Notes: generated from the sequence alone by a model not told the origin. A stretch of DNA of 64,000 nt from Labilibaculum euxinicum (GCF_009795715.1 NZ_WTCR01000003.1:248001-312000), one strand, 5' to 3'. Numbered from the stretch's first letter, positions 53,414-63,733 are shown. Numbers and translations are program-made.

Positions 53414-55726
53414 ATGAATGAATATTTAAAATATGATGAGTGGTGTATTATAGAGGAAGGATTCAAACCTGAAAATCATCGCGCATCCGAAAGTATATTT
53501 AGTCTTGGTAATGGCAACATGGGACAAAGAGCCATGTTTGAAGAAACTTACTCGGGGAAAACATTACAGGGAACTTATATCGCTGGAGTTTATTATCCTG
53601 ATAAAACCAGAGTGGGTTGGTGGAAAAACGGTTATCCGGAATATTTTGCGAAGGTATTGAATGCGCCAAACTGGATTGGAATTGATGTGAAAATCAATGG
53701 AGAAATGCTTGATCTTGCAAAATGTAAAGTGAGCGAATTTGTTCGCACATTAAATATGCAGGAAGGTGTTTTGATGCGTTCATTTGTTGCCGAAATGTCG
53801 AATGGAAACCAAATTAAGGTAGACACAAAACGTTTTTTAAGCATTGTAACTTCTGAAGTCGGAGCAATTCGATATTCAGTTACTGCTTTAAATTTCGATG
53901 GAAAGATTAGTTTTAATCCTTACCTGGATGCTGATGTAGCGAATGAGGATTCGAATTACGATGAGAAGTTTTGGGATGTGCTATTGTGCAAATCTGGAAA
54001 GGGTGAAGCTATTATAACGGCAAAAACCAAGAAATTGGATTTTCATGTTTGTATCGGGATGAAATATGATGTATACAAAGATGGACAGAAACAGGAACTG
54101 GCACCTTCTGTAATAGAAGAAGCTAAATACGTATCCAATACTGTAGAATCCGATATTCGAAAAGGGGAGGAGTTTACCATTTATAAATATGCTGGTGTTC
54201 TAAGTTCCTTAAATCATAACAAAGAAGAGATACAAGCTGATGCTCAGAATGTTGTTGCGGAAGCATGCAACAAAGGATACGATGCTCTTTTAAATGAGCA
54301 TGTAGCTGCATGGGCTGATAAATGGGCGAATAGTGATATTACCATTGAAGGTGATGTTGCAGCACAGCAAGCCATTCGTTTCAATATTTTCCAATTGAAT
54401 CAGACCTATACAGGCGAAGATGAACGATTGAATATTGGTCCAAAAGGTTTTACTGGTGAGAAATATGGAGGATCTACCTATTGGGATACCGAAGCTTATT
54501 GTGTTCCTTTCTACCTAAGTACATCAAAACCTGAGGTGACCCGAAACCTGTTGATTTACCGCCATAAGCAATTGCAAAAGGCCATTGAAAATGCTGAAAA
54601 ATTAGGTTTTACCAACGGTGCTGCTTTGTATCCAATGGTAACAATGAACGGGGAAGAGTGTCACAACGAGTGGGAGATTACTTTTGAGGAAATTCACCGT
54701 AACGGAGCCATTGCATTTGCTATTTATAATTACATCCGTCACACTGATGATAAAGATTATTTAGCGGAATTTGGCTTGGATGTACTAATTGGTATTTCAA
54801 GATTCTGGAGTCAGCGGGTTAACTATTCTGAAGCAAAGAAGAAATATGTGATGCTTGGTGTTACCGGTCCTAACGAATACGAAAATAATATCAACAACAA
54901 CTGGTATACAAGTACTATTGCGAATTGGTGTATGGAATATACTCAGGAAGCTATGGCTCATGTTAAAGAGACAAATTCCGGTCGCTTTGCTGAGATTATG
55001 GACAACCTGAAATTCGATTTCGAAAAGGAAATTGCGAAATGGAATGATATCATTGATAACATGTATTATCCGGTTGATGAGGAAACAGGAGTATTCCTGC
55101 AACAGGATGGTTATTTGGATAAAGAACAAATTCTGGCAGCCGATCTAGATCCGAAAGTACGTCCGATCAATCAACATTGGTCATGGGATAGAATTTTGCG
55201 GTCATGTTTCATCAAACAAGCTGATGTACTGCAGGGTGTTTATTTGTTCGAAGATCAGTTTGATGAGGAAACTATTAAGAAGAATTATCAATTCTACGAG
55301 CCTAGAACCTTGCATGAATCTTCACTTTCGCCATGTATTCACTCCATTCTGGCATCTAAAATTGGTGATATCGAAGGAGCTTATGATCTGTATTTAAGAA
55401 CTTCCCGTCTGGATATTGATGATTACAATCATGAGGTGCACGAAGGACTGCACATTACAAGCATGGCAGGAACATGGATGTCAATTGTTGAAGGTTTTGG
55501 CGGAATGAGAGTATCGAACGGACAATTGATATTTAAGCCATTGATTCCTAAAGAATGGAAATCATATTCATTTAAGGTTCGATTCAGAGGAAATCTTTTA
55601 AATGTAAGAGTTTCTGCTGATGAAGTTGGTGTAATCAATGAAGAGGGGGAAGATATTTCCTTATTCCTGATTGATGACGAATACGTAATTGAAAAGAACA
55701 GCAGCTTGGTTATTGAGCGCGCTTAA
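53414..55726 (+). CDS. GH65 maltose phosphorylase
   Basis: A 770-aa cytoplasmic enzyme that cleaves maltose with phosphate into glucose and beta-glucose-1-phosphate. The family features are SIFSLGNGNMGQRAMFEE near the N terminus, KGFTGEKYGGSTYWDTEAYCVPFYLST, the general acid E488 in TGPNEYENNINNNWYTS, and HESSLSPCIHSILA. Length and domain order (beta-sandwich, (alpha/alpha)6 barrel, C-terminal beta domain) fit GH65. Relatives act on trehalose or kojibiose, but the pgmB/SLC45 context favours maltose. No signal peptide. A terminator follows. Confidence 0.93.
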   Translation: MNEYLKYDEWCIIEEGFKPENHRASESIFSLGNGNMGQRAMFEETYSGKTLQGTYIAGVYYPDKTRVGWWKNGYPEYFAKVLNAPNWIGIDVKINGEMLDLAKCKVSEFVRTLNMQEGVLMRSFVAEMSNGNQIKVDTKRFLSIVTSEVGAIRYSVTALNFDGKISFNPYLDADVANEDSNYDEKFWDVLLCKSGKGEAIITAKTKKLDFHVCIGMKYDVYKDGQKQELAPSVIEEAKYVSNTVESDIRKGEEFTIYKYAGVLSSLNHNKEEIQADAQNVVAEACNKGYDALLNEHVAAWADKWANSDITIEGDVAAQQAIRFNIFQLNQTYTGEDERLNIGPKGFTGEKYGGSTYWDTEAYCVPFYLSTSKPEVTRNLLIYRHKQLQKAIENAEKLGFTNGAALYPMVTMNGEECHNEWEITFEEIHRNGAIAFAIYNYIRHTDDKDYLAEFGLDVLIGISRFWSQRVNYSEAKKKYVMLGVTGPNEYENNINNNWYTSTIANWCMEYTQEAMAHVKETNSGRFAEIMDNLKFDFEKEIAKWNDIIDNMYYPVDEETGVFLQQDGYLDKEQILAADLDPKVRPINQHWSWDRILRSCFIKQADVLQGVYLFEDQFDEETIKKNYQFYEPRTLHESSLSPCIHSILASKIGDIEGAYDLYLRTSRLDIDDYNHEVHEGLHITSMAGTWMSIVEGFGGMRVSNGQLIFKPLIPKEWKSYSFKVRFRGNLLNVRVSADEVGVINEEGEDISLFLIDDEYVIEKNSSLVIERA

Positions 55727-55744
55727 ACTACTACAAGAATAGTT

Positions 55745-55780
55745 CAGGATAAGGGGGGATTCCTCTTATCCTGATTTTTT
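55745..55780 (+). terminator. Terminator between the maltose genes and the GH13/GH31 genes
   Basis: CAGGATAAG...CTTATCCTG hairpin followed by ATTTTTT, 18 bp after the GH65 stop. It could lower expression of the downstream hydrolases relative to the cytoplasmic genes. Confidence 0.8.
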
Positions 55781-55801
55781 ATCAGCCTTAATTTTAATAG
55801 A

Positions 55802-57655
55802 ATGAGAACTTTTTTGATTTCCTTACTGATGGGTTCAATTTTTAGTCTTTCCTCTTTTGCCGAAAAGGCGAAAATTGAAAGAGTAGAGCCAATGTTTTGG
55901 TGGGTGGATATGAAGAATCCAAATTTGCAACTTTTGGTTCATGGTGACAATATTTCGAAATATGATGTTTCGATGAATTATCCGGGAGTTACAATTGAAA
56001 GGATGATAAAGACGGATAAACCCAATTATTTGTTTGTAAATCTGCTGATTAAAAAAGGAACGAAAGCGGGTCGCTTCAACCTTGTTTTTTCGGAGAGAGG
56101 CAAAAAGAAAGCAAGTTACCCGTATGAATTAAAAGCCCGAAAAAAAGATTCAGCAAACCGGAAGGGGTACGATGCATCGGATGTGGTGTATTTGATTATG
56201 CCGGATCGATTTGCGAATGGAGACCCAAAAAACGATTCGGTTGATGGAATGGAGGATAAATTGGATCGTGAAAATCCTGACGGTCGTCATGGTGGGGATA
56301 TTCAGGGGATTATTGACCATTTGGATTATTTGCAGGAGCTTGGTGTTACTGCAATTTGGAATACGCCTTTAATGGAAGATAATGAACCAACAACATCGTA
56401 CCATAATTACGCCATCTCGGATTATTACAAGATTGATGCCCGTTACGGAAGTAACGAGGATTATGCCCGATTATCAGCGGAAGCAAAAAAGCGTGGAATT
56501 AAAATTATTATGGATGTGGTAACCAACCATTGTGCTTCGGCTCATTGGTGGATGAACGACCTGCCTTCAGGCGATTGGGTTCATGTATTTCCTGAATACA
56601 CCCAATCGAATCATCGCAAGAGTACTACGAATGATCCGTATGTTTCGAAAGTAGATTACGAAAAGAACTTTGATGGCTGGTTTGCCCGGTCTATGCCGGA
56701 TTTAAATCAAAAAAACGATTTACTGATTAACTATTTTATTCAGAATACCATTTGGTGGATAGAATATGCCGATTTAGGCGGGATTAGGGTAGATACCTAT
56801 CCGTACAACGATAAAGATGCCATGGCAGTTTATTCTGGTGCAATTATGAAAGAGTATCCAAATCTGAATATTGTTGGAGAAACCTGGTTAAGTTCGCCTG
56901 CCGAGATTGCTTACTGGCAAAAAGATGCAGTAAATCATGATGCTTACAATTCGAATTTGCCTTGCGTAATGGATTTTTCTTTGTTTGAAGCCATGACAAA
57001 GGCTTTTAATGAGAACGAAGGATGGAATACCGGATTGATTCGTTTGTACAATTCTCTTGCTTTTGATTATTTGTACCCACACACAGATAACATATTTATA
57101 TTCGCGGAAAATCATGATACAGGTTACATCATGTCAACATTAGGCGGCGATATTCAGAAATTTAAACATGTAATGACTTTCCTTTTAACAACGAGAGGAA
57201 TTCCGCAGTTATACACTGGAACAGAAATCTTGCTGGAAGGCAAAAAGAGCGATGGCGACGGAAAAATGCGCGTTGATTTTCCCGGAGGATGGGAAGGTGA
57301 TGCAAAAAATGCTTTTACTGCTAAAGGAAGAACAGCAAAAGAAAATGAGGCTTTTAATTTCTTGAAAAAGCTATTGAATTGGAGAAAGCAAAATCCGGTA
57401 ATCCATACCGGAAAACTGATGCATTACGTTCCCGAAAACGATACTTACGTTTATTTCAGAAGCAATGCTGAAAAAACAGTAATGGTCGTGATTAATAAAA
57501 ACGAAAATGCACAGGAATTGAATATAAAGCGATTTGCAGAAAGTTTGGGAACATTCACTTCTGGAAAAGATGTGATTAGTGAAAAAGAATTCGATTTGAC
57601 CAAAGGAAATATTTCATTGGCTCCAAACACATCAATTATATTGGAATTAAAATAA
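55802..57655 (+). CDS. susA: GH13 neopullulanase/cyclomaltodextrinase-type amylase (SusA-like), exported
   Basis: A 617-aa protein with a signal peptide (to about SSFAE). An N-terminal beta domain precedes the GH13 barrel. The catalytic residues are D331 in GGIRVDTYPYND, E360 in IVGETWLS and D439 in FAENHDTG. YLIMPDRFANGDPKND and the conserved MDVVTNHCASAHWWM are typical of the SusA/neopullulanase subfamily. It should act in the periplasm on imported maltodextrins. The gene runs into a GH31 gene after 39 bp. Confidence 0.93.
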   Translation: MRTFLISLLMGSIFSLSSFAEKAKIERVEPMFWWVDMKNPNLQLLVHGDNISKYDVSMNYPGVTIERMIKTDKPNYLFVNLLIKKGTKAGRFNLVFSERGKKKASYPYELKARKKDSANRKGYDASDVVYLIMPDRFANGDPKNDSVDGMEDKLDRENPDGRHGGDIQGIIDHLDYLQELGVTAIWNTPLMEDNEPTTSYHNYAISDYYKIDARYGSNEDYARLSAEAKKRGIKIIMDVVTNHCASAHWWMNDLPSGDWVHVFPEYTQSNHRKSTTNDPYVSKVDYEKNFDGWFARSMPDLNQKNDLLINYFIQNTIWWIEYADLGGIRVDTYPYNDKDAMAVYSGAIMKEYPNLNIVGETWLSSPAEIAYWQKDAVNHDAYNSNLPCVMDFSLFEAMTKAFNENEGWNTGLIRLYNSLAFDYLYPHTDNIFIFAENHDTGYIMSTLGGDIQKFKHVMTFLLTTRGIPQLYTGTEILLEGKKSDGDGKMRVDFPGGWEGDAKNAFTAKGRTAKENEAFNFLKKLLNWRKQNPVIHTGKLMHYVPENDTYVYFRSNAEKTVMVVINKNENAQELNIKRFAESLGTFTSGKDVISEKEFDLTKGNISLAPNTSIILELK

Positions 57656-57694
57656 GTGTGATCGGGTGATCACAAAAACTCTCAATCTCAGAAG

Positions 57695-60094
57695 ATGACT
57701 AATAAGATTATTTTGCGTTTTTCGATATTTCTAATTGTTGTACTTGCTTCATTTTCGGCAATTGCACAAAACAGCCGGAGGGTTTATCAATCGCATAAAA
57801 TGAATGGTAATCAGTTGGAGCTTATTACCAATGATGGGAATTATGAAATTCAGTTTTACAATCAAAACATTGTAGAAACGGCCTTTATCCCGAAAGGGGA
57901 AGCTGGAAAAGGAGAATCGACGGCTGTCGTTTTACAGCCAGAACAGACTTCTGTTACTTTGATTGAAAAAGGGAATGAATTGCAATTCCTGTCTGAGGGA
58001 ATGAATGTAACAATTTCAAAATCTCCTTTTGATATCAGTTACAGCTACAAAGGCAGACAGTTGCTTTCTGAAAAAGAAGGATACGTAAAAACAGACAGCA
58101 CCGAAAATATTGATTTTACAATTGATAAGGATGAAGTTTTATTTGGTGGAGGTGCACGTGTTTTGGGCATGAATCATCGCGGATACCGACTTCAATTATA
58201 CAATCGGGCTCATTACGGATACGGAACTCATTCCGAATTGATGAATTACACCATGCCTTTGGTGATTTCTTCGAAAATGTATGCCGTTAATTTCGACAAT
58301 GCACCCATTGGTTATTTGGACTTAGATAGTAAAAAAACAAATACCCTGCGATACGAAAGCATTAGTGGAAGAAAAGTATATCAAGTAATTGCTTCGGATA
58401 CTTGGGAAGGTTTCACTTATGAATTTACAAATTTAACGGGCAGACAGCCCATGCTTCCCCGTTGGAGTTTTGGTAATTTCTCAAGCCGTTTTGGATATCA
58501 TTCCGAAAGGGAATGCAGAGCAACGATCGATCAGTTTTTGAAAGACTCCATTCCTGTGGATGCGATTATTCTGGATTTGTTTTGGTTTGGAAAAGAGATG
58601 AAAGGCGAGATGGGAAATTTGGCATTTGAACGTGATTCGTTTCCAACGCCAGAGAAGATGATTGCCGATTTTGCGGAAAAAGGAGTTAAAACAATTTTAA
58701 TTACGGAGCCATTCATCCTGACCACCTCAAAAAGATGGGACGAGGCCGTGAAGGAAGAAGTTTTGGGAACCGATTCGATTGGGAATCCTTATACTTACGA
58801 TTTTTATTTTGGAAATACCGGCTTGGTGGATGTCTTTAAACCCAAAGCAATAGATTGGTTTTGGAATATTTACAAAGGATTGGCGAATAAAGGTATTGCC
58901 GGTTGGTGGGGCGATTTGGGTGAGCCGGAAGTACATCCTTCAGCATTGCAGCATGTAAACGGATTGGCCGATGAAGTGCACAATATTTACGGTCATTACT
59001 GGGCGAAATTGGTTTACGAAGGTTATCAGAAAGATTTTCCCAATCAGCGCCCGTTTATTTTGATGAGGGCAGGAGCTGTTGGCTCGCAGCGTTACGGAAT
59101 GGTGCCCTGGACCGGCGATGTGAGTCGCTCGTGGGATGGATTAAAGCCACAAACCGAAATCTCATTGCAAATGGGATTGCAGGGAATTGCTTACATGCAT
59201 TCCGACTTGGGCGGGTTTGCAGGTGATAATTTGGATGATGAGTTGTACACGCGCTGGTTGCAGTATGGTGTTTTTCAACCGATATTCCGCCCGCATGCAC
59301 AAGAAGCAGTTCCTTCCGAACCAATATTTCGTGAGGCAAAAACCAAAGCCCTGGCAAAGAAATCAATTCAATTGAGATATCAGTTGATGCCGTACAATTA
59401 TACGCTTGCATTTGATAATAACCGGACTGGTTTGCCGTTGATGCGTCCACTGTTTTTCGAAGAACAAAATAACAAAGAATTACTATCTGTTTCGGATACC
59501 TATATGTGGGGAGATGCATTTTTGGTATCGACCATTACCGATGCTGGCTTAAAAGAGAAAGAAGTTTATATGCCTGCTAATTCTGTTTGGTTCGATTTTG
59601 TATCCGAGAAGAAATACGAAGGTGGGAAAAACTATACGATATCAACAGAGGAAGATCATATTCCCGTATTTGTTCGCGGTGGTTCTTTCATTCCAATGAT
59701 TAAAGGAATGTTGAATTCCAAAAACTATTCTCTTGAAAATATGGAATTGCATTACTATCACGATATGTCTGTTACTGCAGGTAAAGGACATTTGTACAAC
59801 GATGATGGAGAAACATGTGATGCATTTGAAAAAGGAAAATACGAGCTGTTATCATTCTGTTCAGCATTTTCAAAATCGAAATTGAAGATTACTATTGCTA
59901 CAGAAAAAGGAAGCAATTACAAGTCTTTAAATAAGAATGTCAATTGGGTTATTCACAATATAGATAAGGAACCCAAAAAAATATCCTTAGGAAAAAAATC
60001 TATTGATTTTATCTGGGATAAAGAATTAAAAACACTGCGGTTTAAAGGGAATGTATCAGAAGGGAATCAATCAGTAACAATAAAGTTAAGATAA
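57695..60094 (+). CDS. GH31 alpha-glucosidase, exported
   Basis: A 799-aa protein with a signal peptide (SFSAIAQ). The GH31 catalytic domain has its nucleophile D407 in GWWGDLGEPEVHP and its acid/base D475 in WTGDVSRSWDG. The substrate-binding LDLFWFGKEMKG and the closing RPHAQEAVPSEPI block are also present. It probably removes terminal glucose from maltodextrin in the periplasm. It takes the place held by a GH97 SusB in the classical sus locus. Confidence 0.94.
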   Translation: MTNKIILRFSIFLIVVLASFSAIAQNSRRVYQSHKMNGNQLELITNDGNYEIQFYNQNIVETAFIPKGEAGKGESTAVVLQPEQTSVTLIEKGNELQFLSEGMNVTISKSPFDISYSYKGRQLLSEKEGYVKTDSTENIDFTIDKDEVLFGGGARVLGMNHRGYRLQLYNRAHYGYGTHSELMNYTMPLVISSKMYAVNFDNAPIGYLDLDSKKTNTLRYESISGRKVYQVIASDTWEGFTYEFTNLTGRQPMLPRWSFGNFSSRFGYHSERECRATIDQFLKDSIPVDAIILDLFWFGKEMKGEMGNLAFERDSFPTPEKMIADFAEKGVKTILITEPFILTTSKRWDEAVKEEVLGTDSIGNPYTYDFYFGNTGLVDVFKPKAIDWFWNIYKGLANKGIAGWWGDLGEPEVHPSALQHVNGLADEVHNIYGHYWAKLVYEGYQKDFPNQRPFILMRAGAVGSQRYGMVPWTGDVSRSWDGLKPQTEISLQMGLQGIAYMHSDLGGFAGDNLDDELYTRWLQYGVFQPIFRPHAQEAVPSEPIFREAKTKALAKKSIQLRYQLMPYNYTLAFDNNRTGLPLMRPLFFEEQNNKELLSVSDTYMWGDAFLVSTITDAGLKEKEVYMPANSVWFDFVSEKKYEGGKNYTISTEEDHIPVFVRGGSFIPMIKGMLNSKNYSLENMELHYYHDMSVTAGKGHLYNDDGETCDAFEKGKYELLSFCSAFSKSKLKITIATEKGSNYKSLNKNVNWVIHNIDKEPKKISLGKKSIDFIWDKELKTLRFKGNVSEGNQSVTIKLR

Positions 60095-60174
60095 GTCATT
60101 TCCTGCATGTGTTTAGAAAATCAGGTTTAATCATAAACAATCATATAAAAGCAGCGTCTAAAACTATTGAAACA

Positions 60175-61827
60175 ATGAAGAAATTAGGATACAGCCTATT
60201 TGTAGTATTGCTTTTTTTGCTGTCGGCTTGTTCAACATCCGAAAAGCAAATTGCAGATGCCTACAAGCCATTTGTATGGGAGGGAGCTAACTTGTACTTT
60301 TTGCTGACAGATCGCTTTTGCAACGGAACTACAGACAACGATGTGAATTTTGAGCGTGAGTTGCCTACCGGAAAACTGAGAGGTTTTGAGGGGGGTGATA
60401 TTAAGGGAATTACGCAGAAAATAAAAGAAAGATATTTTAATGATCTGGGAATAAACGCCATTTGGTTTACTCCGGTAACTGAGCAGATTCACGGATCGGT
60501 TGATGAGGGAACAGGCAATACGTATGGTTTTCACGGATATTGGGCCAAAGACTGGACTGCTTTGGATCCCAACTTCGGAACGATGGAAGACTTGGCTGAA
60601 CTGGTAGAGACTGCTCATGCCAACGGAATTCGGATTGTTATGGATGCCGTGATTAATCACACCGGACCGGCAACAGAGACCGACCCGGCCTGGGAAAAAG
60701 AATGGGTGAGAACCGGACCAACCTGCACTTATCAGAACTTTGAAACTACCACAGAGTGTACGTTAACCAATAATCTGCCCGATATTAAAACCGAAAGCAC
60801 ACAGGAAGTGACTGTTCCTGCAAGTTTGGAGGAGAAATGGAAAAATGAAGGCAGGTATGAGCAGGAAATGAAAGAACTGGATGAGTTTTTTGCCCGCACG
60901 GGATATCCCCGTACCCCAAGATACTACATGATTAAATGGTTGTGCGATTACATCATTCAGTTTGGAATTGATGGTTACCGGTCCGATACAGTGAAGCATA
61001 CTGATGAAACCGTTTGGGGAGATTTCCGCAAAGAGTGTGAATATGCATTTCAGCTTTGGAAGAAAAATAATCCTGAAAAAGTGATGGACAACAACGAATT
61101 TTATTCTGTTGCAGAAGTTTATGGATATGGTATCAGTAACAAATTTATTTACGATTTTGGCGATAAGCAGGTGAACTATTATGCCAATGGATTTACCGAT
61201 TTAATCAATTTTGAATTCAAACACAACGCACTATCGGGCTACGAAGAATTGTTCTCGAAATATTCCGAAATATTAAATGGCGCCCTAAAAGGTTATGGAG
61301 TTTTAAATTACCTGACATCTCACGATGACGGATCACCTTTCGATCAGAAACGGGAAAAAAGTTTTGAATCGGCAAATAAATTATTGCTGTGCCCGGGAAC
61401 TTCGCAAGTGTATTATGGTGATGAAACTGCCCGGCCATTGGTCATTGAAGGAACTGTTGGCGATGCAACTTTACGTTCGTTCATGAATTGGAAAGAAGTT
61501 GAAACCGATGAGCATGCACAAGCCGTATTGGCTCACTGGCAAAAGCTTGGCAAATTCCGAAGAGATCATCCGGCAGTAGGTGCAGGAGTTCATAAAATGA
61601 TCTCAGAATCACCTTACCTGTTCAGCAGAACATATAACAATGCTGAATTGCAGGATCAGGTTTTTGTAGGATTGGATTTGCCAATAGGAGAAAAAGAATT
61701 GTCAATAGCAGATTTAGAGGACGGAACCAAATTGCGTGATGCTTATTCCGGGAAGAAAACAAAAGTGGAAAACGGAAAAATAAGCATCGATACCGAATAC
61801 GATATTCTATTATTGGAGTTGTTGTAA
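60175..61827 (+). CDS. GH13 alpha-amylase family lipoprotein
   Basis: About 550 aa from the start MKKLGYSLFVVLLFLLSACS, which gives a proper lipobox (Cys19); an earlier in-frame ATG (60109) would precede it with an unlikely leader. The GH13 barrel begins FVWEGANLYFLLTDRFCNG. Catalytic residues are D271 (GIDGYRSDTVKH), E314 (YSVAEVYGYG) and D384 (TSHDDGSP). A long insertion (about residues 170-235, including a TGPTCTYQNFETTTECT segment) sits after the MDAVINHTG motif. It is likely tethered to the outer membrane and cuts starch or dextrin. Confidence 0.92.
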   Translation: MKKLGYSLFVVLLFLLSACSTSEKQIADAYKPFVWEGANLYFLLTDRFCNGTTDNDVNFERELPTGKLRGFEGGDIKGITQKIKERYFNDLGINAIWFTPVTEQIHGSVDEGTGNTYGFHGYWAKDWTALDPNFGTMEDLAELVETAHANGIRIVMDAVINHTGPATETDPAWEKEWVRTGPTCTYQNFETTTECTLTNNLPDIKTESTQEVTVPASLEEKWKNEGRYEQEMKELDEFFARTGYPRTPRYYMIKWLCDYIIQFGIDGYRSDTVKHTDETVWGDFRKECEYAFQLWKKNNPEKVMDNNEFYSVAEVYGYGISNKFIYDFGDKQVNYYANGFTDLINFEFKHNALSGYEELFSKYSEILNGALKGYGVLNYLTSHDDGSPFDQKREKSFESANKLLLCPGTSQVYYGDETARPLVIEGTVGDATLRSFMNWKEVETDEHAQAVLAHWQKLGKFRRDHPAVGAGVHKMISESPYLFSRTYNNAELQDQVFVGLDLPIGEKELSIADLEDGTKLRDAYSGKKTKVENGKISIDTEYDILLLELL

Positions 61828-61848
61828 TTATTCATACAATCGCCCCAA

Positions 61849-61929
61849 ACCCCTAAAGGGACTTTTTAAAAAATGTTAATGTAACAAATTGGGTAAAGTC
61901 CCCTTTAGGGGTCCCGAAAGCTTTCGGGA
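61849..61929 (+). repeat. Inverted-repeat pair and adjacent palindrome between two GH13 genes
   Basis: ACCCCTAAAGGGACTTT (61849-61865) pairs with AAAGTCCCCTTTAGGGGT (61895-61912). It abuts a perfect 18-bp palindrome, TCCCGAAAGCTTTCGGGA (61912-61929). It could be a processing or attenuation structure within the operon, or a mobile palindrome. Confidence 0.75.
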
Positions 61930-61996
61930 TAGGGGTAAGGCTATAAAGATTTGAAACTAAAACATCACACAAACTAATCATCTAAACAAAATAGCA

Positions 61997-63373
61997 ATGA
62001 AAAAATTTAATCACATTGTTCTGGGTTTGGCTTTGCTAACAGGAATGTTGGCATCCTGCCAAAATAAGCCGGCTAAAAAAGCTGTTGCTGAAGAAGTAAA
62101 AGTTGAAAAACCCCTTGCATGGACTCGTAATGCGAACATCTATGAAGTGAACATTCGTCAGTACACGCCTGAGGGAACGATCAATGCCTTTGTTGAACAC
62201 ATGCCTCGTTTAAAGGAAATGGGTGTTGATATTCTTTGGGTAATGCCTGTTTTCCCTATCTCCGAAAAAAATCGTAAAGGAAGCATGGGCAGCTATTATG
62301 CTGTATCAGATTACCGGGCAGTTAATCCTGAATTTGGAACTATGGATGATTTGAAAAACATGGTAAACAAAGCTCACGAAATGGGCATGCATGTTATTTT
62401 AGACTGGGTTGCCAATCATACTGGCTGGGACAATATTCTAATGACTGAGCATCCTGATTTTTACACAAAAAATGAAGCAGGAGAAATAGTTATTCCGGAA
62501 GGAACCGATTGGTCGGATACTGCAGACTTGAACTACGACAACAATGAACTGCGTGAGTACATGATCGGTTCATTAAAATATTGGATTGAGAATGCTGACG
62601 TTGATGGATTCCGATGCGATGTAGCAGGAATGGTTCCTACTGATTTTTGGGAGAAAGCCCGTAAAGATTTAGATGCAGTTAAGCCTGTATTCATGTTGGC
62701 CGAAGATGGCGGACCGGAATTGGTTCAAAATGCATTTGATATGTGTTATGGATGGGATTTTCATCATTTGATGAATGAGATTGCCAAAGGCGAGAAAAAT
62801 GCCAACGATATTGAAGCATATTTCACCAAAATAGATACTGTTTTCCCGGCAGATTCTTACATCATGAATTTTATCACCAACCACGATGAAAACTCTTGGA
62901 ACGGTACCGTTAAAGAAAGAATGGGCAATGCAGGAAATACTTTTGCAGTATTAACTTTCACCATGCCTGGAATGCCGTTGATTTACAGCGGACAGGAAGC
63001 AGGAATGGACAAGCGGTTGAAATTTTTCGAAAAAGATGATATCGATTGGAGCAACAAAAGCTTATTGCCATTCTATACACAATTACTTAGCCTGAAAAGC
63101 ACAAACAAAGCTCTTCAAAATGGAGTGAAAGGTGGTGAGATTGTTCGTATTCCTTCCGACAAGAACGAAGCTGTTTATGCATTTGCCCGCGAAGCAGAAG
63201 GCGATAAAGTACTGGTGGTATTGAATCTGACTGCCGACGCTCAGGAATTTACACTTGCGTCAGAAGTACTGGCAGGCGATTACAAAGACTACTTTAGCAA
63301 GGAAGAGGTGAAATTCTCAGCAAAAGAGAAAATGTCTCTTAAAGCTTGGGAATACAAAGTGTACGTAAAATAA
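61997..63373 (+). CDS. GH13 alpha-amylase family lipoprotein, short form
   Basis: A 458-aa lipoprotein (lipobox GMLASC, Cys21). A compact GH13 barrel has D208 in DGFRCDVAGMVP, E236 in FMLAEDGGPEL and D297 in TNHDENSW. The FMLAEDG form at the acid is unusual but seen in oligo-1,6-glucosidase/alpha-amylase relatives of Bacteroidota. It has a short C-terminal beta domain. It is the last gene of the cluster and is followed by a strong terminator. Confidence 0.92.
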   Translation: MKKFNHIVLGLALLTGMLASCQNKPAKKAVAEEVKVEKPLAWTRNANIYEVNIRQYTPEGTINAFVEHMPRLKEMGVDILWVMPVFPISEKNRKGSMGSYYAVSDYRAVNPEFGTMDDLKNMVNKAHEMGMHVILDWVANHTGWDNILMTEHPDFYTKNEAGEIVIPEGTDWSDTADLNYDNNELREYMIGSLKYWIENADVDGFRCDVAGMVPTDFWEKARKDLDAVKPVFMLAEDGGPELVQNAFDMCYGWDFHHLMNEIAKGEKNANDIEAYFTKIDTVFPADSYIMNFITNHDENSWNGTVKERMGNAGNTFAVLTFTMPGMPLIYSGQEAGMDKRLKFFEKDDIDWSNKSLLPFYTQLLSLKSTNKALQNGVKGGEIVRIPSDKNEAVYAFAREAEGDKVLVVLNLTADAQEFTLASEVLAGDYKDYFSKEEVKFSAKEKMSLKAWEYKVYVK

Positions 63374-63416
63374 GCAAGACCGATTTCCGATGTTTCGGAA
63401 ACCAGATACCCCAGCG

Positions 63417-63443
63417 AAAAGCCGTTCATCTGAACGGCTTTTC
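63417..63443 (+). terminator. Terminator at the end of the starch locus
   Basis: AAAAGCCGTTCA-TC-TGAACGGCTTTT, a perfect hairpin with T-run. Confidence 0.92.
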
Positions 63444-63479
63444 CTATTTAGTGTGATTTTTAAGGCAATTCAAAAATAA

Positions 63480-63722
63480 GTTTGGCGGATATCTGGCGCA
63501 AGCCAGGCAATCAAAAATAAGTTTGGTGGGTATCTGGCGCAATCCAGGCAGTCAAAAAATAGTTTGGTGATCATCTGGCACAAGCCAGTCAGTCAAAAAA
63601 AAGTTTGGCGGTCATCTGGCACAATCCAGGCAGTCAAAAAATAGTTTGGAGCTAGGCTGGCGCAATTTAGACGATCAAAAAAAAGTTTGGCGGTCGTCTG
63701 GCGCGGGCCAGGCAGTCAAAAA
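63480..63722. repeat. Tandem array, period exactly 41 bp, six units
   Basis: GTTTGG recurs at 63480, 63521, 63562, 63603, 63644 and 63685. Each unit holds a CTGGCGCAAGCCAG-type inverted repeat (variants CTGGCACAATCCAG, CTGGCGCGGGCCAG) and an A-run. It has the same period as the array at 12110 but unrelated sequence. It lies between convergent genes. Confidence 0.93.
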
Positions 63723-63733
63723 TTGATACTGTC

